A stretch of 6,062 nucleotides of DNA from Ruminococcus sp. UBA3800 (GCA_002368715.1 DFEO01000157.1:1-6062); one strand, 5' to 3'. Counted from the stretch's first letter, positions 1-5,573 are shown. Numbers and translations: made by a program. The notes: generated by a model not told the origin, from the sequence alone.

Positions 1-1269
1 GGCGGTGCAGGGGCTCGCCCCTGCCGGCGAGCACCTTGAAACACTCAGCGCAAAGAACCCCTCACTCCTCTTTTCAAGATACCTCCACGCAAAATACCTC
101 ATGTCGTCCATCGCATGGTCGTTCTCCTTTATCGGTACGTCCCTGCCTGCACGCTCGTCCCAGCGGTAAAGCGTGAACTCCCGTATAATGTCGCCGCACC
201 CCCGTGCTATCTTTATCCTGCCCTCTTTAAGCGCCTGCGACACCACACCTATCCCCCTCACAACGTCGTTTTTCGCAGCGCACACCCGAAACTTCCCGTG
301 CCGCCTGATACACTCGATGAACGATGCCGCCGACGGGTCGCACACGATACATTCTATCTCCCTTTCCCCGATAAGCTCGGTGAGCGCCTTGTAATGCTCC
401 TCGTCGGTGCGCCTGCTGCCCTCTCTTTTCGAGTCGTAGTAGTATTCATCCAGCCGGTACCACACACCGCCGCTCTCGCCCCACAGCCCGAAGCTTGCAG
501 GGTTCACCGTTCCGTAGTCGCAGCTGACCGCAAACCTTTCGCACTCGGGCACAGTCTGCGCTATGCACCCCTCGCCGAACATAGGATACACCAGCCCCTC
601 GGCAGCGCTCCACCGCCCCAGCACGAACCTCTCATAAAACACCCCCTGATAAAGCCGCTCATAGCGCTTTTTCACACCGTCCGAAAGCGCAGGGTTGTCG
701 CTCATCCTGAAATGGCGCACCAGCAGGTTTTTCTCCTCCGCCTTGTCTATCCACTCCCGTTTGAACCAGTGATAAGGGCTTTCGGGGTTACAGCACACAA
801 AGATCTTCGACCCTTTTTCCGAACACCTTGCCACTGCCTGCTCGAAAAAGCTTCGGGGCATAAGCACCGCTTCGTCAAACAGCGCCCCTGCCAGCGTCAC
901 CCCCTGGATAAGCGACGCCGAGCTTTCGTCCTTGCCGCCGAAGAGGTAAAAAGTGTTGTGCCGCCTGCCGAATGACACCTCGATCTTCGACTTCGACGGA
1001 TAATAGCGGTAAGGCATCTTCATTCGCCGCAAAAATGAGAACAGGTCGGGCAGGATGTTTCTGCCCACGGCGCTCACTGTCTTCGAGCACACCGCAAAGC
1101 GTTTGCCGCAAAACCCTGTCATCGCCCACAGCATAAACGACAGCGACAGCGCATAAGTCTTTCCCGAGCGCACCGCCCCGTCACAGATGATCCCGTCATA
1201 GCCCGACGTCTTTTTGTCCGACCACCACGCAAACACCTCTTTCTGCCTTTTTGAAAGCCTCTCAGCCAT
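1..1269 (-). CDS. terL: Phage terminase large subunit, PBSX type (3' end outside window)
   Basis: This gene encodes the DNA-packaging motor of a tailed phage: an ATPase that drives DNA into the prohead and a nuclease that cuts the concatemer. 423 codons are visible without a stop; the gene leaves the window at base 1. The N-terminal ATPase shows Walker A GAVRSGKT (residues 31-38), Walker B LFDE with D132-E133, and a coupling motif CNPESP (160-165). The C-terminal RNase H-like nuclease shows SCDYGTVNPA (D251), CDPSAAS (D311) and DHAMDDMRYF (D384, D388, D389). Motif order and spacing fit the PBSX/XtmB terminase family, whose members are usually about 400-450 residues, so little should be missing. 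The ATG at 1269-1267 lies inside the end of the upstream small-subunit gene (8-base overlap) behind an AGGGGG site, suggesting translational coupling. The last dozen visible residues are encoded by a GC-rich palindrome and look unlike a normal C-terminus. Confidence 0.93.
   Translation of the reverse strand, partial: MAERLSKRQKEVFAWWSDKKTSGYDGIICDGAVRSGKTYALSLSFMLWAMTGFCGKRFAVCSKTVSAVGRNILPDLFSFLRRMKMPYRYYPSKSKIEVSFGRRHNTFYLFGGKDESSASLIQGVTLAGALFDEAVLMPRSFFEQAVARCSEKGSKIFVCCNPESPYHWFKREWIDKAEEKNLLVRHFRMSDNPALSDGVKKRYERLYQGVFYERFVLGRWSAAEGLVYPMFGEGCIAQTVPECERFAVSCDYGTVNPASFGLWGESGGVWYRLDEYYYDSKREGSRRTDEEHYKALTELIGEREIECIVCDPSAASFIECIRRHGKFRVCAAKNDVVRGIGVVSQALKEGRIKIARGCGDIIREFTLYRWDERAGRDVPIKENDHAMDDMRYFAWRYLEKRSEGFFALSVSRCSPAGASPCTA
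7..35. repeat. GC-rich palindrome at the terL 3' end
   Basis: The arms 7-14 (GCAGGGGC) and 17-24 (GCCCCTGC) are perfect inverted repeats around TC. An outer pair GGTGC (4-8) and GCACC (31-35) is also complementary. Such palindromes are typical of dispersed extragenic elements, yet here the sequence is read as the C-terminal codons of terL. No T-tract is visible, so it is not called a terminator. Confidence 0.5.
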
Positions 1270-1591
1270 CGCTGTCAGCCCCCTTTGCGCCGTCCGTGTC
1301 CTTGTCCCGATAGATAAGCTCTATCATCCTCTGCGCCTCGTCGTCGCCGTCCTGCTCCCTTGCCAGCTCCGAGAGCTTTTCAAGCGCTGCGAGCCTGTCG
1401 GCAAACCTTATCTCGACAGCCCCGTCCTTTGAAAGCTTGACCCCTGCCACGCTGAAAAGGTCGAGCCGTTTGAGCGTTCTCGGGCTCAGCTCCTTTTCAT
1501 AGGCGAGCCTTACGGCATCGTTTATCCGCCCGAATGCCAGCCTCATCAGTCCCTCTCTTACCATTTTCTCTGTCTCGTCAAGATTATTCAT
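1262..1591 (-). CDS. Probable phage terminase small subunit
   Basis: A 109-residue, highly charged, mostly helical protein directly upstream of terL. The terminase small subunit recognises phage DNA and hands it to the large subunit. The assignment rests on position (immediately 5' of terL with an 8-base overlap) and on the segment around residues 50-77 (KLSKDGAVEIRFADRLAALE and onward), which resembles, from memory, the C-terminal part of small-subunit-like proteins in clostridial prophages. No clear helix-turn-helix is visible, and the protein is shorter than many small subunits (about 140-180 residues), so it may be a reduced form or a different accessory protein. The acidic C-terminus (DKDTDGAKGADSDG) is probably disordered. 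The start is well supported: AGGAGG at 1604-1599 lies 7 bases before the ATG. That ribosome binding site sits on the edge of the 97-bp repeat array. Confidence 0.55.
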   Translation of the reverse strand: MNNLDETEKMVREGLMRLAFGRINDAVRLAYEKELSPRTLKRLDLFSVAGVKLSKDGAVEIRFADRLAALEKLSELAREQDGDDEAQRMIELIYRDKDTDGAKGADSDG

Positions 1592-1691
1592 CTGTGTTCC
1601 TCCTTGTCCGGTGATGCTTACGCTTTTTTTGTCCCCACCGCCCGAAGGCGGAGCGGACGATATTGTCGGTCTCGTCTGATCTGCTCATCAT
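1584..1691 (-). CDS. Repeat-encoded basic mini-ORF overlapping the small-subunit start
   Basis: A 35-residue reading frame starting at the ATGATG in repeat copy 1, behind an AAGGA site at 1702-1698. Its TAA at 1586-1584 overlaps the ATG of the downstream small-subunit gene (shared ATGAATAA), a layout typical of translational coupling. The peptide begins MMSRSDETDNIVRSAFGRWG and continues into a Lys/Arg/His-rich tail. Residues DETDNIVR...AFGR parallel DETEKMVR...LAFGR near the start of the small subunit, so it may be a partial duplication of that gene's 5' end rather than an independent gene. Function unknown; it may be only a translation-initiation cassette. Confidence 0.3.
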   Translation of the reverse strand: MMSRSDETDNIVRSAFGRWGQKKRKHHRTRRNTDE

Positions 1692-1874
1692 TATTCGTCC
1701 TTATCCGGTGATGCTTACGCTTTTTTTGTCCCCACCGCCCGAAGGCGGAGCGGACGATATTGTCGGTCTCGTCTGATCTGCTCATCATTATTTGTCCTTG
1801 TCCGGTGATGCTTACGCTTTTGTTCTGCCCCCACCGCCCGAAGGCGGAGCGGACGGCTTTTCATGCCTGCTCAT
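1601..1874. repeat. 97-bp tandem repeat, two full copies plus a degenerate third
   Basis: Copy 1 is 1601-1697 and copy 2 is 1698-1794; they match at 95 of 97 positions (differences at unit positions 6 and 96). Copy 3 starts at 1795, is well conserved to about 1854, then degenerates; a matching CTGCTCAT at 1867-1874 shows that it reaches into the 3' end of the DUF6291 gene. Each unit holds a hairpin (1631-1658, 1728-1755, about 1834-1847). On the minus-strand RNA this is CCGCC-UUCG-GGCGG, flanked in copies 1 and 2 by an outer GUCC/GGAC pair, with an A-tract after it. Each full unit also carries AAGGA plus ATGATG in minus orientation. The array fills the 269-bp gap between two co-directional phage genes. 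Confidence 0.9.
1618..1788 (-). CDS. Second repeat-encoded mini-ORF, same first 28 residues
   Basis: A 56-codon frame starting at the ATGATG of repeat copy 2, with AAGGA at 1799-1795. Its first 28 residues are identical to those of the mini-ORF that starts at 1691. Because the 97-bp period is not a multiple of three, the frame then enters copy 1 out of register and yields an Arg-rich tail ending at TAA 1620-1618. The two mini-ORFs therefore overlap in different frames. It is either a by-product of the duplication or a short leader for coupled translation; no function can be assigned. Confidence 0.2.
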   Translation of the reverse strand: MMSRSDETDNIVRSAFGRWGQKKRKHHRIRTNNDEQIRRDRQYRPLRLRAVGTKKA

Positions 1875-2571
1875 TTCGTTCACTCTGCTTTTTCAGCTGC
1901 TTGCTCAGATCAAACCCTCTTGCGAATCTCTCGAAGGCATCAATGTCAAAGGACGTATGCTTCTGCGAGCTGTCGGGCTTAATAGCTTCGGCTCTGCCTT
2001 CGGTCTTCTGCTTCTGCTCCTCTATCCACCCTCTGATGACGATGTATGCCTTGTCCGACCGGCGGCAGTGTTTTTGCTGCCACTGAGAAAGCTTAGAGAT
2101 AAACCTCTTCACCGTCAGACTGTCGGACAGACGGACAAGCTCCTGCTGCTCGTCTTCGCTCAGCTCCACCCGTGAAAAGCACTCCTGCTTCCCGGCGCAG
2201 CTCTTCTCCTTGTCTTCATCCTTGTCTTGATATTGATCTTTATCTTGATCTTTATCTTTATTTTTATCAGGCTTGTTTTGGTCGTTTTGCTTGTTTTTGC
2301 AGGCGTTTTTGTTGCCCTTCGGCGCTCCGCCCTTTCTGCCCTGCTCCGACCTTATCTCGTGGAGCTTCTCCCATTTTTCCTCGTCACGCCTCAGCTGTGA
2401 GCGGATGAACGAAAAAGCCATATCCACGACAGCATCCGAAAACTCGGGCTCCCTGTTCTCGGTGTGGTAAAGCACCAGCGCCTTTAAAAGCGCTCCTGCC
2501 TGCCTGTCATCGAGCCGCATTATCTGCTCCTTGTAGGAGTCGTAGACCAAAAATCCCATCGGTCTGCTCAT
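1861..2571 (-). CDS. DUF6291-type phage protein
   Basis: A 236-residue protein of the kind found in clostridial prophages near replication or packaging genes; its biochemical role is not established. The N-terminal domain (about residues 1-75, including MGFLVYDSYKEQIMRLDDRQ, FSFIRSQLRRDEEKWEKLHE and RSEQGRKGGAPKGNKN) has the pattern I recognise as DUF6291. A Lys/Asp/Gln-rich linker follows (about 96-123), then a C-terminal region (SLTVKRFISKLSQW...AYIVIRGWIEEQ) resembling the small helical segment of replisome-organiser or DnaD-like phage proteins. An ATG two codons upstream (2577-2575) lies only 2 bases from AGGAGG; the ATG at 2571-2569 is 8 bases away and is preferred. It is the first gene of the leftward phage cassette. 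Its last codons lie in the degenerate third copy of the 97-bp repeat. Confidence 0.75.
   Translation of the reverse strand: MSRPMGFLVYDSYKEQIMRLDDRQAGALLKALVLYHTENREPEFSDAVVDMAFSFIRSQLRRDEEKWEKLHEIRSEQGRKGGAPKGNKNACKNKQNDQNKPDKNKDKDQDKDQYQDKDEDKEKSCAGKQECFSRVELSEDEQQELVRLSDSLTVKRFISKLSQWQQKHCRRSDKAYIVIRGWIEEQKQKTEGRAEAIKPDSSQKHTSFDIDAFERFARGFDLSKQLKKQSERNEQA
2203..2279 (-). repeat. Low-complexity K/D/Q linker repeat inside the DUF6291 gene
   Basis: On the plus strand this stretch is built from imperfect TTGATC/TTTATC hexamers, encoding a run of alternating Lys-Asp/Gln residues. The hexamer unit keeps the frame when copies are gained or lost, so the linker length is probably variable between strains. 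It separates the N- and C-terminal domains and is likely disordered. Confidence 0.7.
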
Positions 2572-2612
2572 AAGCATTACCTCCTTTCACCTATCCCGCA
2601 AAACGGCTGTTT

Positions 2613-2635
2613 TTGTTGCAGTAAAAATGCAACAA
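2613..2635. promoter_or_regulatory. Inverted repeat, possible operator
   Basis: TTGTTGCA (2613-2620) and TGCAACAA (2628-2635) are perfect 8-bp arms around a 7-bp AT-rich centre. It lies between the candidate minus-strand promoter and the DUF6291 start, so it is either a repressor operator or a hairpin in the 5' leader. The symmetry is certain; the function is inferred. Confidence 0.4.
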
Positions 2636-2664
2636 TTAATGAAATATGTCCAAAACAAAAGATA

Positions 2665-2704
2665 AAACATATGTTTGCACAAAAACACCCATTGTTTTTT
2701 GTGC
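2665..2704. promoter_or_regulatory. Palindrome plus inverted repeat, possible operator
   Basis: AAACATATGTTT (2665-2676) is a perfect 12-bp palindrome. It abuts GCACAAAAA (2677-2685), which pairs with TTTTTGTGC (2696-2704) across a 10-base loop. The right arm overlaps the -35 of the plus-strand promoter candidate (2692-2697), so a protein bound here could control that promoter and the divergent phage promoter. The regulator is unknown. Confidence 0.4.
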
Positions 2705-2720
2705 GCTGTGATGATATAAT
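2692..2720 (+). promoter_or_regulatory. Strong plus-strand promoter candidate with extended -10
   Basis: TTGTTT (2692-2697) and TATAAT (2715-2720) are 17 bases apart, and TGA directly before the -10 gives an extended TGN element. The -10 matches consensus fully. It overlaps the divergent candidate promoter on the other strand. No gene starts between it and the terminator at 2808-2836, so it would make a short RNA or an attenuated leader to glgP. Confidence 0.55.
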
Positions 2721-2747
2721 TAAAACTTTTAATGTTTATTCCTACAA
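2719..2747 (-). promoter_or_regulatory. Candidate promoter of the phage cassette
   Basis: On the minus strand TTGTAG (2747-2742) and TTTAAT (2724-2719) are separated by 17 bases, giving 4/6 and 5/6 matches to the sigma-A consensus. Transcription would start near 2712 and leave a leader of about 140 nt before the DUF6291 gene. The AT-richness of the spacer makes chance matches likely, so confidence is limited. Confidence 0.35.
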
Positions 2748-2836
2748 AAATATTTTACAGCTTTTTACGTATCCGATAAGAGCCGTGAGAAAAAGGCGCA
2801 AAAAATTCCCCGAAAGGGCTGTTTCGGGGGCTTTTT
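2727..2836 (+). ncRNA. Possible small RNA or attenuated leader upstream of glgP
   Basis: A predicted transcript of about 110 nt runs from the expected start of the promoter at 2692-2720 to the terminator T-tract. An internal pairing is possible between GCTTTTTACG near 2760-2769 and CGTGAGAAAAAGGC near 2784-2797, with small bulges. A 15-codon frame at 2732 has no ribosome binding site and is probably meaningless. I could not match the sequence to 6S, SRP, tmRNA, RNase P or a riboswitch class. If readthrough occurs, it would act as an attenuator feeding into glgP. Confidence 0.35.
2808..2836 (+). terminator. Intrinsic terminator upstream of glgP
   Basis: CCCCGAAA (2808-2815) pairs with TTTCGGGG (2822-2829) across a 6-base loop, followed by GCTTTTT. 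On the opposite strand the same hairpin is followed by AATTTTTT (2807-2800), so it could stop transcription in both directions. It lies before the glgP promoter, so it does not terminate glgP; it most simply ends an RNA from the promoter at 2692-2720. Confidence 0.8.
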
Positions 2837-2876
2837 AACAAAGTGTAAACTTTCGCAGGGCAAAAAACGCTATGCC

Positions 2877-2905
2877 TTGAAATAAGGAGCGGTTTGTGGT
2901 ATAAT
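2877..2905 (+). promoter_or_regulatory. glgP promoter
   Basis: TTGAAA (2877-2882) and a perfect TATAAT (2900-2905) are separated by 17 bases. Transcription should begin near 2912, leaving a leader of about 38 nt. A small inverted repeat ATAC-TAGT-GTAT (2904-2915) covers the expected start, and AAAGT-GTAA-ACTTT (2840-2853) lies just upstream of the -35; either might be an operator. No catabolite-repression site was recognised. Confidence 0.88.
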
Positions 2906-2949
2906 ACTAGTGTATCTTTTTTTGAGAAATCATTTATGGAGGAGATCAA

Positions 2950-5427
2950 ATGGCAAGATCAACCGAGAAGTCCGCTGCAAAGACAGCAGCAAAGACAGCC
3001 GCAAAGGCTGCCGGAAAGGCGGCAAAGTCAGCGGAGAAAACTATAACCAAGGCAGAGCTCAAGGAGCAGCTGCTCGACATCCTGCACAACGATTATCAGA
3101 CAACACCCGATGACGCTACCGACCAGCAGGTCTATGAGGCGCTCAGCAAGATCGTTGTAGGCATACTCAAGGCAAAGAGGCGCAAGTTCACTGTGGCAAC
3201 ACAGTCGGCAGGAAAGAAGAAGGTCTATTATCTTTCGATGGAGTTCCTTATGGGACGCTCGCTCAAGACCTCGCTTTATAATCTTGAGATGAACAAGCAG
3301 GCAGCTGCTGTTCTTGATGACCTGGGCATCTCGATAAACGGCATCTACGAGTGCGAGCCTGATGCAGGACTCGGAAACGGCGGTCTGGGAAGGCTTGCGG
3401 CGTGCTATCTTGACGCACTGGCAGCCGACGGCTATCACGCAACAGGATATTCTATCTGCTACGAATACGGCATCTTCAAGCAGAAGCTGGAGGATGGCTG
3501 GCAGACAGAGCTGCCCGACAACTGGCTCCCGGGCGGTTCGGTGTGGCTGGTGCCTGCTCCCACAAAGGCTGTCGAGGTAAGGTTCGACGGCGAGCTGAAG
3601 GAGTATTGGGACAATCAGTATCACTGCGTGACTCACGAGAATTATACCTCTGTTATGGCTGTGCCCTATGACCTGTTCGTTTCGGGCTATGACAGCAAGG
3701 CTGTTTCAAAGCTGAGACTGTGGAAGGCAGAGATGGCATCCTTTGATATGTCGATGTTCAATAAGGGCGATTATCAGAAGGCTCTTTCAAAGAACATCAT
3801 TTCACAGGCTATCACAAAGGTGCTCTACCCCAATGACAACCACGCCGAGGGCAAGAGCCTGAGACTCAGACAGCAGTATTTCCTTTGTGCGGCATCCGTG
3901 GGCGATATCGTAAACCAGCATATGAGCGTTTACGGCACGCTTGACAACCTTCACGAGAAGGTGGCTATACACATAAACGACACCCATCCCACGCTCGCTA
4001 TCCCCGAGCTTATGAGAGTGCTGCTCGATGAGTGCGGTTACAGCTGGGACAAGGCTTGGCACATCGTAAAGAACACCTTTGCTTATACGAACCACACCGT
4101 TATGCCCGAGGCTCTGGAGAAGTGGGATGTAAACCTCTTGAAGAGCGTTTGTCCCCGTATCTTCTCTATCATCGTTGAGATAAACGAGAGATACTGCCGT
4201 GACCTGTGGGAGAGATACGGCGATGAGGCCAAGGTAACACATATGTCCATCATCGAGAACAACAAGGTGAAGATGGCAACACTCTGCGTTCACGCTTCTC
4301 ACAGCGTAAACGGCGTTGCAAAGATACACTCCGAGATAATCAAGAAGGAGACCTTCAAGGACGAGTTCCTCGATACGCCTACAAAGTTCAAGAACGTTAC
4401 GAACGGTATAGCTTACAGAAGATGGCTCTACCAGTCGAACGAGGGACTGACCGAGCTTCTCAGAGAGAAGATAGGTTCGGGCTTTTTGAAAAACGCAGCC
4501 GAGCTTTCAAAGCTTTCCGTTTTCAAGAACGACAAGGATGTGCTCGACAGGCTTTATGATATAAAGCACGCTAATAAGGAGAACTTTGCGAAGTATGTAA
4601 AGAACCAGTACGGCGTTGTGCTCAACACCGACTCGATCTTCGACGTTCAGGTAAAGAGGCTCCACGAGTATAAGAGACAGCAGCTCAATGCGCTCAATAT
4701 CATAGCTCAGTATAATTATCTGAAACAAAACCCCAATGCAGACTTCGTGCCGAAGACCTATATCTTTGCGGCAAAGGCTGCCCCGGGATATTATATGGCA
4801 AAGCAGATAATAAAGCTTATCTGGAACATCTCCGAGGAGCTGAAGAAGAACAAGAAACTGGGCGAGAAGCTCAATGTTATCTTCCTTGAGGATTACAACG
4901 TTTCCCTTTCCGAGATACTGATGCCTGCGGCTGATATCTCCGAGCAGATCTCTCTGGCAGGAACAGAGGCAAGCGGAACAGGAAATATGAAGCTTATGAT
5001 AAACGGTGCCGTTACGCTCGGAACGCTCGACGGCGCAAATGTCGAGATACACGAGCAGGTGGGCGATGACAACATCATCATCTTCGGAATGAACGTTGAC
5101 GAGGTGAATGCGTGCAAGGCATCCTACAAGCCTGTTGAAATCTACAACTCGAACGAGGTGGTGAAGACAGCTATCGACACTATCAATTACGGTGTGAACG
5201 GAGTTCAGTTCCCCGAGATAGCCGACACGCTGAAGAACACCGACACCTATATGGCTCTGAAGGATTTCGATTCTTATCAGGCAGCACAGAAGTACGCATC
5301 CGAGTGCTATACCGACAGGATGAAGTGGCAGAAGATGAGCCTTGCAAACATTGCAGGCGCAGGCATCTTCTCTGCCGACCGCTCCGTCGAGGAATACGCA
5401 AAGGACATCTGGGGTCTGACCAAGTGA
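2950..5427 (+). CDS. glgP: Glycogen/alpha-glucan phosphorylase (GT35) with a Lys/Ala-rich N-terminal tail
   Basis: This cytoplasmic enzyme releases glucose-1-phosphate from the non-reducing ends of glycogen or maltodextrins, using pyridoxal phosphate and inorganic phosphate. At 825 residues it is within the usual range. Visible motifs in order: EPDAGLGNGGLGRLAACYLD (136-155), HINDTHPTLAIPELM, YTNHTVMPEALEKW, NVTNGIAYRRWL, VKRLHEYKRQ (568-577, phosphate-contacting R570 and K575) and the PLP site EASGTGNMK (673-681) with Schiff-base lysine K681, followed by GTLDGANVEI. These sit one residue past the rabbit muscle numbering (R569, K574, K680). The first roughly 34 residues are a Lys/Ala tail with AAKT/AAK repeats, not typical of the family. 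The start is fixed by GGAGGAG at 2938-2944 (GGAGG is 7 bases from the ATG) and by the lack of another in-frame start before conserved sequence. It has its own promoter and terminator. Whether it prefers glycogen or maltodextrin cannot be told from sequence. Confidence 0.97.
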   Translation: MARSTEKSAAKTAAKTAAKAAGKAAKSAEKTITKAELKEQLLDILHNDYQTTPDDATDQQVYEALSKIVVGILKAKRRKFTVATQSAGKKKVYYLSMEFLMGRSLKTSLYNLEMNKQAAAVLDDLGISINGIYECEPDAGLGNGGLGRLAACYLDALAADGYHATGYSICYEYGIFKQKLEDGWQTELPDNWLPGGSVWLVPAPTKAVEVRFDGELKEYWDNQYHCVTHENYTSVMAVPYDLFVSGYDSKAVSKLRLWKAEMASFDMSMFNKGDYQKALSKNIISQAITKVLYPNDNHAEGKSLRLRQQYFLCAASVGDIVNQHMSVYGTLDNLHEKVAIHINDTHPTLAIPELMRVLLDECGYSWDKAWHIVKNTFAYTNHTVMPEALEKWDVNLLKSVCPRIFSIIVEINERYCRDLWERYGDEAKVTHMSIIENNKVKMATLCVHASHSVNGVAKIHSEIIKKETFKDEFLDTPTKFKNVTNGIAYRRWLYQSNEGLTELLREKIGSGFLKNAAELSKLSVFKNDKDVLDRLYDIKHANKENFAKYVKNQYGVVLNTDSIFDVQVKRLHEYKRQQLNALNIIAQYNYLKQNPNADFVPKTYIFAAKAAPGYYMAKQIIKLIWNISEELKKNKKLGEKLNVIFLEDYNVSLSEILMPAADISEQISLAGTEASGTGNMKLMINGAVTLGTLDGANVEIHEQVGDDNIIIFGMNVDEVNACKASYKPVEIYNSNEVVKTAIDTINYGVNGVQFPEIADTLKNTDTYMALKDFDSYQAAQKYASECYTDRMKWQKMSLANIAGAGIFSADRSVEEYAKDIWGLTK

Positions 5428-5435
5428 TATCAACG

Positions 5436-5464
5436 CTCCCTGCTTTCGGGCAGGGAGTTTTTTT
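5436..5464 (+). terminator. glgP intrinsic terminator
   Basis: CTCCCTGC (5436-5443) pairs perfectly with GCAGGGAG (5450-5457) across a six-base loop and is followed by seven T. It begins 8 bases after the glgP stop codon, which supports glgP being transcribed alone. Confidence 0.95.
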
Positions 5465-5482
5465 GATTTTTTTATTTTTCCG

Positions 5483-5512
5483 TTGCCATCCGCTCCTTTT
5501 TCATCGTATATA
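5483..5512 (+). promoter_or_regulatory. Candidate promoter of the GG-leader peptide gene
   Basis: TTGCCA (5483-5488, 5/6 match) and TATATA (5507-5512, 4/6 match) are 18 bases apart; TATAAA at 5509-5514 is an alternative -10. The expected leader is about 55 nt. The preceding glgP terminator makes a separate promoter necessary. Confidence 0.55.
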
Positions 5513-5573
5513 AAGACAGAAGCATAAAACACAGCGCATCAAGCGTAAAGCTTAAAAAACGGAGGTAAACATT

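Larger units (their letters stand above)
2572..2949. other. Divergent regulatory spacer between phage cassette and glgP
   Basis: This 378-bp AT-rich gap contains no convincing protein gene. From left to right it holds the DUF6291 ribosome binding site, inverted repeats at 2613-2635, 2665-2676 and 2677-2704, overlapping divergent promoter candidates around 2692-2747, a further perfect palindrome at 2719-2733 (ATTAAAA-C-TTTTAAT), a terminator hairpin at 2808-2836, a short inverted repeat AAAGT-GTAA-ACTTT at 2840-2853 and the glgP promoter. It is probably also the junction between phage-derived and core DNA, though no attachment site or target duplication could be recognised. Confidence 0.7.

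Noticed and set aside
115..975. Long plus-strand ORF (286 codons) in the left part
   Set aside because: It lies opposite terL, which has full terminase motifs. The plus-strand translation is Pro/His/Arg-rich with no domain, as expected for the reverse frame of a codon-biased gene.
1631..1658. Repeat hairpin as an intrinsic terminator
   Set aside because: On the transcribed minus strand the hairpin is followed by A, not T. On the plus strand the T-tract precedes the hairpin.
1601..1874. CRISPR array
   Set aside because: The units are contiguous 97-bp repeats with no unique spacers; copies 1 and 2 match over their entire length.
1792..2175. Plus-strand ORFs opposite the DUF6291 gene and the repeats
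   Set aside because: They are the complement of a gene with a good ribosome binding site and family resemblance; their Phe/Leu/Cys-rich translations mirror Lys/Glu-rich coding on the other strand.
2575..2577. Upstream ATG as the start of the DUF6291 gene
   Set aside because: It lies only 2 bases after AGGAGG; the next in-frame ATG (2571-2569) is 8 bases away, the usual spacing.
2727..2836. 6S, SRP or tmRNA gene, or a 15-codon leaderless peptide at 2732
   Set aside because: Length and recognisable conserved motifs do not fit these RNAs, and the peptide has no ribosome binding site or recognisable features.
4507..5532. Minus-strand ORF of 341 codons opposite the glgP 3' half
   Set aside because: Antisense shadow of glgP: it covers the conserved PLP-site region, runs through the glgP terminator, has no ribosome binding site and is rich in Leu/Val/Cys without recognisable motifs. 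The minus ORFs at 3028-3636 and 3802-4329 were rejected for the same reason.
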